This document shows positions 25,199-36,273 of a stretch of 64,000 nucleotides of DNA, piece by piece (positions within the stretch are counted from its first letter, which is position 1; each line of letters begins with the position of its first letter). Below the pieces are notes generated by a model. It was not told the DNA's origin, did no database searches, and saw only the letters and a program-made list of their open reading frames with translations. A program made the translations under genes and the position numbers. Source of the DNA: Spinellus fusiger. Taxonomy: Eukaryota; Mucoromycota; Mucoromycetes; Mucorales; Phycomycetaceae. The stretch is taken from the NCBI GenBank assembly GCA_025094145.1, contig JALLLS010000100.1, positions 1-64,000 on the forward strand, read 5' to 3'.

Positions 25199-25947
25199 GG
25201 TGGAGGTAAAGACGTCCTTCCTTCTATGCTGTTCACTTTAAATACTGCAGATTTTTCAATATATTCAAACTCAGATAGGCGACACAACTTTAGTTCTCGA
25301 TACACACTACAGCATAGCAACAAAGGACAGAAGAAAAGAAGGGGTAGGGTGGAGATGGACAAAAAGAAAAAAGAAAGTTATTTCTCGGTACTAACCAATA
25401 TAGAAACCACAAGGAAGAGTGTATTTACCCAATAATATATATATAAAAGTGCATTCACTAGTCCTTGTTACAGTCCATTGCTATTACTGGTCCTTTTGTA
25501 ATACATTTCTTCCCATGTCTCCTAGGAATCCCTCTTCACCGTCCATGCAGTACCTATGATGATACGTATAGATCCCACTGAAAGATCCTTGCCAATGAGA
25601 ATATGTCTCTCTCTCTAGGCAATTCCAGGAGCAAAAGGGACTCTCTCTTTTCTATTACCCTAGGTCAGTTCAGAATATTAAGGTAAGATAAATTCCCATG
25701 TTGGGAGATGAACTCAGTGGGACTGAATCGCTTGAATAGGATGTACTGTGACATGGAGCCATTTCAATTTGTCTTTCTTTTTTTTTTTCTCTCTCTCACT
25801 CACTCAAACGGTCAATGAAGATGGGTCTGGTGTGTTCTTGGGCGGGGTTAGTGGAGTCCCATGGGGGGTGGGGAGGAGGTGGGATGGTTTGGCAAGTCGT
25901 AGAAAGTGATCCGTATTTTCAATAGTTTCAATATCCTACGCCCATAG

Positions 25948-25972
25948 GTATCGGTTGGCCATTTGCCGATAC
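25948..25972. other. Inverted repeat GTATCGG / CCGATAC upstream of white-collar-1
   Basis: Two perfect 7-base arms are separated by 11 bases, about 750 bases upstream of the white-collar-1 start. It could be a binding site for a dimeric regulator or chance; no known site is recognised. Confidence 0.3.
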
Positions 25973-27074
25973 GGGTGACACCAATGCACACCTACCTACA
26001 GACTTATGCTCTTTTCAACTGGATCCACATAGCACTGTGTTATTTTCTTCCTTAATAAAATGTACGATGTAGGATATACAGGATATACAATACACTGTAG
26101 CATTGCATAATAGCCCATGATACACTTTATACATCTGCCCATAGACTCACAATAAAAAGTGATCAAGTGTCAATGCAGAGTCATCTTGCTTATTTATAAG
26201 TGTTTTCCTCTTCATAGGACAAGAAGAGTCGCCCTGCCCTATCTAAACTAACATGTCGTTCTTCTGGGAATGTACTCTGAATCTTATAAGATCCAAACTA
26301 CTCTATTCTAAACACAAACACAGTCTATTTCAAGGTATTTTCTTTTCTTTATAAAATATATAAAAATAAAGACAGGACAATGCATATTTCTGGAGATGTT
26401 TATTTTATATTTTATTATAGGGTGTAGATAGTTGACTATAAGAAAGCATAAATAGTGTTCAAGGAAAGACACTACAACTGACAGACCTATTCTTAGGAAC
26501 AAGTGGCCCTACAATACCAACAAAATTCATCGCATGTCTTTCATTGACTGGACAGTGCTTGTTCATAAGAATACATCATAACAAGTGTCTCCCCTCCGAA
26601 AGAGTCATTTCTATTGAGTCTATCTGCAACCAATGGATTCATAACAATAGCCACCGGCCCTCTTTCTGATGTACCTAATAACCAAGGGACAGTAAGGCGT
26701 AGTACATTCTCTCTTACACTGTACGTCTTTGTATTCTGATGCGATAACTGTTTCTACCGAAGAAACAACCCTTGAAACATCCCACTCACCTCTCTCTTGG
26801 TTAAAACGCCGTGCACCTTGTATCCCCATTTATATTGCATTCAAAATGCCCTTTTATTATGTCCATCTTCTCTGTCAAAGTGCAGGTGAAGAGAGTGAAA
26901 AGAAAGAAAAGACAAAGCATGCGTACTACAGGGTAAAGAGGCTCCTGTGTCTGTCTCATGCAGCAAAGAATAGAATGGGGTTTCTAATGACGAACAATGA
27001 TCAAGAAACCCATTGACTTTGGCGCTGTTTTCTGGTGATGGACTAGAATTAGGCACACTACTCTATGAGTCCAC

Positions 27075-27138
27075 CACCAAGATCGGCATCAAGATCAGTA
27101 TCAAGATCAGTATCAAGATCAGCATCAAGATCAGTGGA
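27075..27138. repeat. 12-bp tandem repeat ATCAAGATCAGT
   Basis: Five slightly varied units of ATCAAGATCAGY lie in intergenic DNA. Confidence 0.85.
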
Positions 27139-29869
27139 GAATAGAGTGGGGCTTTGATCCTTCTTTTCATTTCTAGTCCCCCCTCAAACCATCACCACAA
27201 TAAGATTTACTACAAATGAACTACAAATAATGCATGGTTGGCAGTAAAAAGAGCGTCTGCTGATTAAAAATAAATAAATAAAAGACGAGGAATTGAACAT
27301 AAGCCGCAGTGAGATCTGCAGAAAAGCAAACAATCGATGATAGCAGGACTTAATTTCTGTTTTTGACTAGGGGAGATTGCATCGTGTTCTGTTTATTTAT
27401 TCTTGAGCACTGGTTTGGTCCTACGTAATACGAGTGGCCTATAAAAAAGAAAGAGGAAGAAGAAAGAGAGAGAGGCCAATGTAACTTTACTCTATTTGGA
27501 GCCTTACTTAGTGTTTACAGATAAGTCTCGAATAGAACACTGTGGTTGTACGATGAGAGATGTTTCCAGTGAATGGCAGTTTCAACCCAATGGGTATGGA
27601 TGAAGAAGATAGAAGTCATGGCATGATTGACCCTTTCTATGCGCTAGAATAAGAAAAGAGGTGTTCTTTATTGGCTAAGAATTCAACTTTCTCTCCCATG
27701 TCCACTGATCTCTCCTCACCTTTTATTGCACTGGACTCTAGTGGAAGAATTCTCAGTGCAGTAGAATAGAGTAGAATGGAACAAAAGTACATGGCTACTT
27801 CTCCCTCAAAAATTACCTTTGAAGGGCATAAATACAATCTTACATAACAAGACCATGGAAATCACCTTGCCTTTTTCCTCTTTTATCTCTTTTCATACTG
27901 TTTTGTTTTGCTTAGAGGTGTGCTTTACCTGTCTTTTTATCCCACGTCTTTGATGGCTTCATAAAAGAAAGGAGAAGGAAATGTCTACTGAGAGTCCATA
28001 GATGCACTCTTCTTTTATGATAACATGGTCACTCTCCATTCATTCTATCTGTGCCTGACATTTTCTATTCTATTTGGGCTGGCTGAGGTGTATCCATTGA
28101 ATCGCCACACCTGTCACTCATTATTTTCAACCTCCTACTGTTGTATCAAAATGAGCCATGTCTGTATCGAGATAACACACCTTTGAATCTGTGACAAGCA
28201 TAAACAACAGAATGACCAGGCACAGACGCCTCTGGGGTGACTGTTCCTGGCCATCTTCTCTTCCTATATCCTACCTACACCCGCACTCAAACACAGAATC
28301 TATTTTGTTGTGTTCTTCTAGAGCAGGTGTTCTTTCTATAATATGGGGGTATCTATAGCCAGTAACACATATCCTTAGGGAGGTGTTCTTGAGCCAACAG
28401 AAAGAGATTCTATTATTTGTTATTAGTTATTAGTTACTAGTAAATAACTAGTTATTATTATTTATTTCTTCATGCCATCAATGTATCTTATGGGCATGGT
28501 GTAGCATATAGAGATTCTTATGAGGTGTCCCTGCTCTATTTCATTATTAAGCCAACAGAAAGAAACGAGGCCATTCTTCTTTGCATTGAACCACTTAGAT
28601 TACACCACAGAATTCATCTTACAGAATGACAGACTGAACCTTGAGATTGGGCTGTAAAACAGTCATCTCCGCATATCTTTACATTTATAGAATAGAATCC
28701 CTTGATAGTGACAGGCGGTATCTTTTCTCTCTCTCTCAAACAGAGGTATTTTCATTACAATTATCAAAGTCATTTGTGAATTGAGAATTATTGACCTGAC
28801 TTTGCGTAAGCCAAAGACTGATCAAAAAAAGATTGCTTCTATTAAAAGAAAAGGAGAGACAATGGTGAGACACTTGACGTAACAAAAGTAAATGCGAGAG
28901 TTGGCACGCAAAGTGAACATTTCTCCTGCAATTTATCAGTGATGTTATGGACTTGCTTGATGAACATGGAATAATAAGCCACCATACCCTACTTGAGAAT
29001 GCCTCTATTCATTAGGTTTCTGACCTTTGGGATCTAATCGAGAATTGTGGATATAAAGCTGCTTAATTGCCTCCGTACTTGCCGTTTCTTGAGCCAATTG
29101 AATTATATTGGTCAAAAGTCAAGACTAAAGTCAAAAGACAGTAAATGATTATTTGAGTGCTAGAATCATTGAATCTGCAAGTTAAGTGATTGTTGACTAT
29201 TGTTAGGGAAAGATCAGGCGTTCTGTTTCATTGTTCGATAGATATTTGGCCCTTGAGCCAATGCTTTAGTAGTAGTAGTAGTAGATTGTAATATGAATAA
29301 AATCTATCCCTCTGACAAAATCAGCAATGTTTTCCGATACCATTTTTCTTTTAATTAAATGTGATACATCAAAAAACAACAACAGAAAAAGCCAACAATT
29401 CATATTTGTAAAAGTGGCCGGTAGCTATATAGCCATCGCTGGTTGCCATGTTCACAAAAAATTCCCTTTTAATATTGTGCCGCATTCAACAATACATAAA
29501 TTCACTGTTTATTCTTTTGTCACTTGATTCGTTTTCATGCATTGTTATACTATACAATAAAAGATAGACGTTAAGAAAAGATCAGCCAAACTAACATCAA
29601 TGATATTGGACCGAGATAGTAAGTGATAGAAAATAAATAAATAAATAAATAAATAAACCTAGTAATAGAGGCATCGTAATGCATGAAACCATCAATACCT
29701 ATCTATTGCGATGATATATAAAAACAATAGCAGTAGATATGTATAAGAGTTTCTTTTATTATTATTTATTTTAGTTGAATTGCTTTTTTTATTTGAGTGC
29801 CCCGCTTAGTTTCGAAGTTGTGCTTCTAATCACAGGAATAACCAACGAGAAGGTAGAGGCAAGTCTATT

Positions 29870-30220
29870 CCCAAACCCCAGATCCCAACAATAAGCCTGC
29901 CCATGGTTCATCTGACCCGAGATGCTTTCGCAACGTCCGCAGCCAATCCCTCCATGAGACAGACTTCCATCATAACCGCAAGGCTCATCCATGGTTCATT
30001 TGACCTGAGAAACCCAGTAAAGATAACTTCTGCAGCCAACCCCTCCATAATGAGCTATGCAAGCTTGATCTCGCTTCATCTGACCCGAGAAATTCAGAGG
30101 TAACGTCTGCAGCCAGCCCCCAGATAACTAGGCAAGCCCAGTCATCCTTCATCTGACCCGAGAAACATAAACAACGTCTGCAGCCAACCCTAGATTGATC
30201 AAACTTCATCCTCAGATCCC
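29870..30220. repeat. Degenerate tandem repeat with conserved core boxes
   Basis: Four units start near 29908, 29997, 30077 and 30150. Each carries TCATCTGACCCGAGAAA (or a close variant), then 5-11 variable bases, then AACGTCTGCAGCCAACCC (or a close variant). Spacing shrinks from 89 to 80 to 73 bases and is not a multiple of three, so the conservation is not explained by a protein frame. Partial end pieces (CAGATCCCAA) flank the array on both sides. Its GC content is clearly higher than that of its surroundings. Confidence 0.75.
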
Positions 30221-30849
30221 AATAAAGAAGATAGAGAAAATAAAATTGAGAAAGGGGGAGATTTTTAATTTACTTATATCACATACTGTTAAGCGAGGTT
30301 TAAAAACAAAAAAGATGACGTATTCATATAATGATTTACTTATATTACAGATTTCTAAGCGGTTCTTTAAATTAGAATGGTGACATTCTCATAGAGTTTT
30401 ATCAATTTTTCTCCAGAGGACTTAGCAATTATAAAGAATAAAAAAAGGACTTAGTAAAAATTTTCACATCAGTTTTTTATGTAGGGAGAAGTCTAAGTGA
30501 AAATTATACAAGACAATGGCTCTTGCAGGAAATCCAAACTGCCAAAATAAATAAATAAACTACTATGGATACACTATTTTCTGAAAACTGATGTTGCATT
30601 TACTTGTCACATCTGCAAATATATTGTGTTATGAAATATCATGAAATGTGACATTACCTTTTGACAATTGTACACCATGGCCAAGTCCTCTGTTACAGAC
30701 TAACAAGATAGTCTTCAAAAACACAAATAAACAAGAGGTGTGTTAAGTAGGTAAAAGTTATATTTCTCAAAGACTTCATTCTATGAATCTGAAGACTACT
30801 TATATACATCTTCTTCTAAGGCATAGCTGATACAGGACTAATTATTCAA

Positions 30850-31523
30850 TAGCATTCTCTTCAAAAAATGCACGGACAATAATCTTCCTTTCTTCAGACT
30901 CCCAGGGACAGAATCTTTCCTTATTTGTAACAATAACATGCAAAGCTTAAAATGTATGCTGTTGAGTTTTTCACTAATAGCTTGATGGAAGAACATCTTG
31001 AAACGTGATGCTTTTCAACATTTGAGTGGGGGAAACAGAAGGTCTGGAATCATCAAAGTCTTTGGATGGGCTACAATCCTTACACTTCTCCAAAATGATG
31101 GAGGCTGTTATCCAGTTTAATGACAGCTTACAAGTCCTCAATCTATAAGCTCAGGAGATTAAGTTGACAGTAATCAGTGTAAGAGAAGCCAGGTTCTCCT
31201 GACTTCCTTGAGAAGCTGTTCTCATCATAAAGCTAAAACTCACACAAGAATAAGGGGTAAAGCAGTTACCACAGAACTCAAAATTTAGTATAAAGACCAT
31301 ACAATTCATCCTTCAATAAAATATCAAAGTTCTTCCTATCTGTTTGCTGTGTACTGCTCTTAATGGCTCGGCTATCTAAGTTATCGTACAAGTCTGGTTT
31401 TGGTTCTTTTCTCGTTCTGTTCTGCCCGTTTCTGTTCCTTAGTCTCTTTGTGTTTTTCCGTGTATATCGACCAGATATACGTTTCCCTGTCATTGTTACT
31501 GCGAATTGCTGGTGATCGTCCAT
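30850..31523 (-). pseudogene. Decayed protein-coding region of unknown family
   Basis: An 81-codon frame starts at 31523 (basic, many Arg/Lys/Asn) and stops near 31278. Below it, the same strand continues in broken frames with protein-like text such as DDSRPSVSPTQMLKSITFQD and CPWESEERKIIVRAFFEENA. Stops interrupt every frame. I do not recognise the family. It may be a relic of a repeated mucoralean gene or of a transposon. Confidence 0.3.
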
Positions 31524-31987
31524 TACTGACTTTATTAAGTCTCTGTCCTACTGAGCTACCTATTCTACTCCCAAATCCGGTCACTGTGGTGTTCATCGTG
31601 TGTTAGTAGCCCTCATATCAGAGACCTACGCGCTTCTACAAGATCTCATTTGCCAAACATTACATCAGCCTTTGTTTACAATTGCAACTCCCCAAGTAAA
31701 CAATAAATCATTTAAATACAGTGTAGTTTCTTGGACTTATTCTGCCGTGTCCTTATTTTTTCTTAGTTTTTTTTTAGTTGTGCCTGTCACTAGATATAGC
31801 TCACTTTAGTCAAATCAGTTTCTACTGCTCCACCAATATTCTTAATTCAGTGCAAAGTAGTTGTGGTAGGACCAACCTCCATACTTCTAGTTTTTCTGTT
31901 TTGTCAAAAAACTTTTAATCAGTTTAATCTATTTATAAAAAAAAGCTACCATAGCTACATATCATATCATAAAATAACGAAGAAGAA

Positions 31988-33623
31988 ATGTCACAGCACA
32001 TAAAAAATCAAGAGGGTAGTATGACTTTATTTTTGTTTGCATATAAAATCTCATCATTCTCTTTATTATACTTGTCTTCTTTTTCTTTTGTTTCATTGTC
32101 TCAAAGAGATATGTGCAGTACTATCTGCAATTATAGAAAAGAATCAAAACGTTACTTGGAGCGCCTTTGTAAAAGAGTTTGAAGAATTAATATTGAAAGA
32201 GTACAACGGCTTGAAGACACCAACAGACTACAAAGGCGACTGGAAAACTAGGTTTAAAGCCTGTGCCAGGTTATTAAGCATCAGCATTGGAAGCGATCCC
32301 TGTGATCAGTGGGAACGACTTGCTCCACGACTACGTGAAAAAAGAAAGCTATTCAAAATAGACACGAAAATTGCAGCAACAGCATCGAAAGCGTGTTTTT
32401 CTGAAGAACAGCAAAGCGTCTTTCGATCCTCCAATACAAGAAAAACCGAGACTTCAACATGCGGTAAAACAAACCATACATTGTCGTCTGCTGAAAAGCA
32501 GAGCATTATCAGATGCCTGGAGAGCTTCAGGGAGGAAGATAAATGGAGGCTCGCAAGTGGTAGATACGTAGAAGATCAAATGCTGCTTTTGGTGAAAGAA
32601 TCGTCCTATGAGCACCCAGTGCATTCGCTAATAATTGATCCGAGAGACAAGATTTGGAAGATATTTTTTACAGAGGATGAACTAAAGGAAATTCGTACAT
32701 ACAATATTAAGCCGCTTCCTGATCTCTCTGAAGGGATAAAAGAGACTCTCCAGCAATATGAGTTTGAAGATAAAACTGTCTTGGAGTTTTATGAATTTGC
32801 TGATGATGCCAAGGTCCACCCTATCAATGAGTTTGACAAAAAATGGATAAAAGAGAGCATCAAGTCCGGATGTGAACTTTTCTTTGAATATGAGGAGCTC
32901 ACTATAGATGACTATTCCGAAGCTGACTTGCTACACACCGTTTGGGAATTTACATACAAGCTCTATAAACGAAAAAATATAAAGGCTAAACTGGGTGAAA
33001 GGGTCAGTAAGGCTGTATCTTTTGCAAAGAATGCTGGTCGTTCTATCGAAGCAATTGAGCATAGACCAAGAAAGGCCATGGGTGCGAAACTTGATATTTT
33101 ATTCAAGGCGGGTATTTATGAGGTTGGATCCTGGGAGGTTGGAAAGCATGACGTTGAGGAAACTGACGATAAGTATATCAACAATGGTCTCCTAAAACTA
33201 CCAAAGACTTTGAGAGATATGCTTGCTGTACAAGTACGAAGAAACTCAAGCAAAATAAATGATTTGGTAACAGTTGGCTACTTAATGATGGGTATTTGTT
33301 TGTCTAATGCATAGCAATGACTGATTAAACTAACAAAGGTTCATTTTTATTCATAAAAATTAGGGCTCAATATGGAGCTTATCACAATGGACGTTCCAAA
33401 AGGAAAATACGTTACTAGAGCAACAAGAACAGAGAAGTTCTCCTTTCCTGGTACGATGGAAAGTTTTAGTGTAGATTTCCTTTCATTGTTGGAGCTTGCG
33501 TGGAAAGGCTATGAAATGATGAGAAAAAACCTAACCGTTTTGCATCAAAGAAAAAGAAAATCCGCTGTGTTGGTGACTGGAGATGAAGAGAGAATCACCC
33601 TAGCTCCCTCTTTTAGCCATTAA
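31988..33623 (+). CDS. Unknown 490-residue protein with a possible PD-(D/E)xK-like C-terminal motif, three exons
   Basis: Exons are 31988-32015, 32107-33291 and 33364-33623. The frame is open throughout and both introns have GT-AG ends (91 and 72 nt). The protein has a charged N-terminal half (NVTWSAFVKEFEELILKEY), an internal region with KSIIRCLES-like helices, and a C-terminal domain. In that domain AKLDILFKAG is followed by WEVGKHDVEETDD, LLKLPKTLRDMLAVQVRR and, in exon 3, MELITMDVPKGKYVTRATR. The order D...E-x-G-K, then the KLPKTLRDM helix, recalls PD-(D/E)xK nuclease-like domains; this is inference. I recall similar hypothetical proteins as an expanded, often transposon-neighbouring family in Mucoromycota, but could not check. 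No signal peptide or membrane segment is evident. The gene is intact although it stands at the edge of the transposon graveyard. Confidence 0.7.
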
Positions 33624-34123
33624 TACTTATGAAAGCTACAACATGGATATAATTTGGAGAAGGATTCGATTAATAAAGTAACCAAAAGAAAGAATCAGGA
33701 TATTTAAAATTCATATACACTATTTTCACTTATTATTGTCGCACAGGTGGACAAATATTGTCGCATTAATAAATTAAAAGATGGCGTATAAGTTGGACGC
33801 GACAAATGTGACATAAATGCTTTATTGTTAAAGAGGATTCTCTTGTAAGCAATCATCAAATCTATCAACAGAGTATTTGAAAAATCCTTTCAGATCACTG
33901 AGAAGAACTTGATTAGATGCACTGGCGATTCTAGATGACAGCGTTTCTTCTTCCAAGAGTCTTTCTCTTTTCAACTTGCCTTTGCAAACAGACTAGAATT
34001 ATGCAAGGGAACACTGAGAACAGGTAGGAAGAAGGTACTAGGTGTTGTGCGAATAAGACGAAATATGGTAGATACTATATGCTGATAGAAGATATCAGAA
34101 TGCAGATTTATTTATGACAAATA
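33624..34123. other. AT-rich spacer with ATTGTCGCA motifs
   Basis: Two direct copies of ATTGTCGCA near 33738 and 33768, and one inverted GCGACAA near 33799, occur within about 70 bases. No gene was seen. The motifs might mark an old transposon end. Confidence 0.35.
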
Positions 34124-34141
34124 GATGAGTATTTATACAGT
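34124..34141. repeat. Target-site duplication, left copy (LINE copy A)
   Basis: The 18-base sequence GATGAGTATTTATACAGT is repeated exactly at 34883-34900 and brackets a 741-base LINE fragment. Confidence 0.9.
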
Positions 34142-34882
34142 TCAAAGTATTTTTTATTTGTGGGTGCTGATTGCTATTCGCGCATTGGGCATGTTAGCCA
34201 CCCTATGAGAACTTTTGAAAAATAGAATAAACATTAAAACACTTCAAATACGAAAGTGAAAAAAAAAGAATGCAAATGAATGGGAAACAGAAGGACCGAG
34301 AAATACAAAACCTCAGATGAGGGAAAAATGATGAAAAATGAGAAATGATGGTAAAATGAGAATTATGAATAGACATCCAAAAGGCCATAAAGTCAGCAAG
34401 GAAACCAGGACACCAAAAAGATAACCGTCATCCTGTGGCGATTCGAAATCCAACGAGGGATACTTAGAGCAACTCGGACAATCCTGAGGACACAAATACA
34501 GCAACTACACTAGCAGCTTCTGGCTTTGCTAAACGGGTTAAGAATGGGTGGTAGAGGAGAGATCGGATGAGAAGTGAGGATACAGCGTCTGTTGCTGCAG
34601 GATTCTTTGCACTCTATGGCGGCGTTGGCGTTCCCGCTCAACACACCCATCAGCAGCCTCAATGAGCAAGCTACCAGCTGATGGCTCTACCTTAAAGTCT
34701 CGAGTAGACGTGGCTCGATCAATGGCTTGCAGCAGTATTAACAAACTGGGCCAAAGATCTCGCCATTTAACAAAAGACTTAACCGTGCGCGGCAGAAGAT
34801 TTAGAAAATAGTCAATTGGATGAACGTCTTGTGGTGGTGCAGGAACTAGGAAGAACAAGAACGTGGAGCGTTCATGGTCAAC
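34142..34882 (-). mobile_element. LINE copy A, 5'-truncated, inserted in the left terminal repeat of a Tc1 element
   Basis: On the minus strand this is the 3' end of the same LINE as copy B (36274-38668): the end of ORF2 (HERSTFLFFLVPAPPQDVHP) and about 600 bases of 3' tail, ending ...AAATACTTTGA. The 18-base direct repeats on both sides are typical of target-primed reverse transcription. The right-hand duplication contains the first bases of the Tc1 terminal repeat (CAGTGG), so this insertion is younger than the Tc1 element. Confidence 0.9.
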
Positions 34883-34896
34883 GATGAGTATTTATA

Positions 34897-36260
34897 CAGT
34901 GGCTTTCAATAAAACAAGGAAGATTTCAAATTCAGACCATAATTTTACCCTTGAAATTATTATTTTTAATTAAACATTCTTCATTTATCCCTTCTCCACT
35001 CTAATGTCTACCTCATCTAAAACCACCGAACACACCAAAAAACCACTTGGAAACAGGAAAAATAAATAGTGATGACTATAATCATTGTCTCATTGCTCAC
35101 GAGGCCACTGTCAATGGGACCACTCATGTTGCCATCTCTGCTAGGTTTGGAGTTTGTCAGCAGTCTGTTTCCCGTATCTTAAAGAGATACAAGGAAAATA
35201 ATTGCTTCAAAGCCAAGAAGAGCACTAGGTGAAAGCCCATCCTTAATGATAGAGACGAGAGAGAGAGGCCAGTTGCGAAGTGGGAAGGGATTCATTCCAG
35301 ACAATAGATCAGTTTCGCAAGCAGATGACCACCCAAGTGTCCATGAACACTTTTAGAGAATTGATGAAGAAGCTTAGCCTGTTTTCTTACAGGGTGGTTA
35401 AGAAACCTTCTCTCACTATTAAACACAAGAAGTTGAGACTTGCTTGGGCTAAGACCCACTTCCATTGGACTGAGGAAGACTGGAAGACAGTTATCTGGTC
35501 CGATGAGTCAAAGTACCAACTGATGAGGACCAACAAAAACAACAGAGTGGTGCGCAGGAAGAAGGAGGGGTCACTCCCAGATAATGTGAAACCGACGATG
35601 AAGTTTGGTGGTGATGGTGTGATATTGTGGGGTTCTCTTTTCTGGTGAAGGTGTTGGAAGGTTGGTGCCTGTGAAGGGCAGTATAGACAGTAGAGGATAC
35701 ATTGAGATCTTAAAGAAGAATTACTGCCCTGAACTGGCTCAACTCAAGGCATTAAATCCAGAGGTAGATTATGTTCTTCAAGAAGACAATTCTAGCTGTC
35801 ATAAGAGCAAAGAGTCCAGGTTGTGGAAGGCACAGAAGAGCATTGCCACTATAGAGGGGTGGCCCTCACAAAGCCCCAACCTGAACCCAATTGAGCATCT
35901 TTGGGAAGAGTTGGACAGAGAATTTCGGAAGAGGATGACTTCAGCAAGCACCCTTCAGGATCTGAAGGCTCTCCTGGTCCAATAATGGGACAAAATTCCC
36001 AAAGAAGTTACCAACAACCTCATCAATAGCATGCATCGGAGATGTAGGGCTGTGATAGAGACCAAGGATAGAAACGCTAAATATTAAGGGTTTCCACCCA
36101 ATAAATCAGTATTTATTATCCTGTTGACTTTATACTTCATCCTATTTTTATGTCTTTACTGTGTCTTTACTATGTGTTTTTATTACAAAGAATAAGTATT
36201 TCCTATTACAGAAGTATACCAGGACATGAAAAATCTTCCTTATTATTTTGAAAGTCACTG
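34897..36260 (+). mobile_element. Tc1/mariner element with about 30-bp terminal inverted repeats
   Basis: The left end reads CAGTGGCTTTCAA and the right end is the inverse of CAGTGACTTTCAA. The inverted match runs for about 30 bases with four mismatches and ends in AAGGAAGATTT. TA dinucleotides flank both ends, as expected for Tc1 insertion. The element is about 1364 bases and contains one broken transposase gene. LINE copies sit at both tips in opposite orientation. Confidence 0.9.
35044..36087 (+). pseudogene. Tc1 transposase with DD34E-type residues, frame-broken
   Basis: The N-terminal helix-turn-helix part (ATVNGTTHVAISARFGVCQQ, SVSRILKRYK) is closed by a stop near 35230. A second frame from about 35280 carries WAKTHFHWTEEDWKTVIWSD with the first catalytic Asp. 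A third from about 35650 carries the second Asp in QEDNSSCH and the Glu in SPNLNPIEHLWEEL. A stop codon replaces a Gln-type position near 35983, after which text continues to AVIETKDRNAKY. All catalytic residues survive, but at least two frame changes and two stops make it inactive. The annotated start is approximate because no ATG is evident there. Confidence 0.9.
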
Positions 36261-36273
36261 TACTGATGTCTCT
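36257..36273. repeat. Target-site duplication, left copy (LINE copy B)
   Basis: The 17-base ACTGTACTGATGTCTCT is repeated exactly at 38669-38685. The first bases belong to the right tip of the Tc1 terminal repeat plus its TA target. Confidence 0.9.

Larger units (their letters stand above)
25199..29869. other. Gene-poor intergenic region
   Basis: No gene was supported here. The DNA next to 25198 should hold the white-collar-1 promoter. Visible items are a GTATCGG...CCGATAC inverted repeat near 25948-25972, a 12-base tandem (ATCAAGATCAGT) at about 27075-27138, and AT-rich simple tracts. A 69-codon minus-strand Cys-rich ORF at 26829-26620 has no supporting feature. Confidence 0.5.

Noticed and set aside
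26620..26829. Cys-containing 69-codon ORF on the minus strand
   Set aside because: It has no signal peptide, family motif or convincing splice partners; open frames overlap it on the other strand.
29870..30220. CRISPR-like array
   Set aside because: The repeats are degenerate with shrinking, related spacers, and the DNA is eukaryotic.
34538..34858. 106-codon minus-strand ORF as a host gene
   Set aside because: It is identical in content to the ORF2 end of LINE copies B and D.
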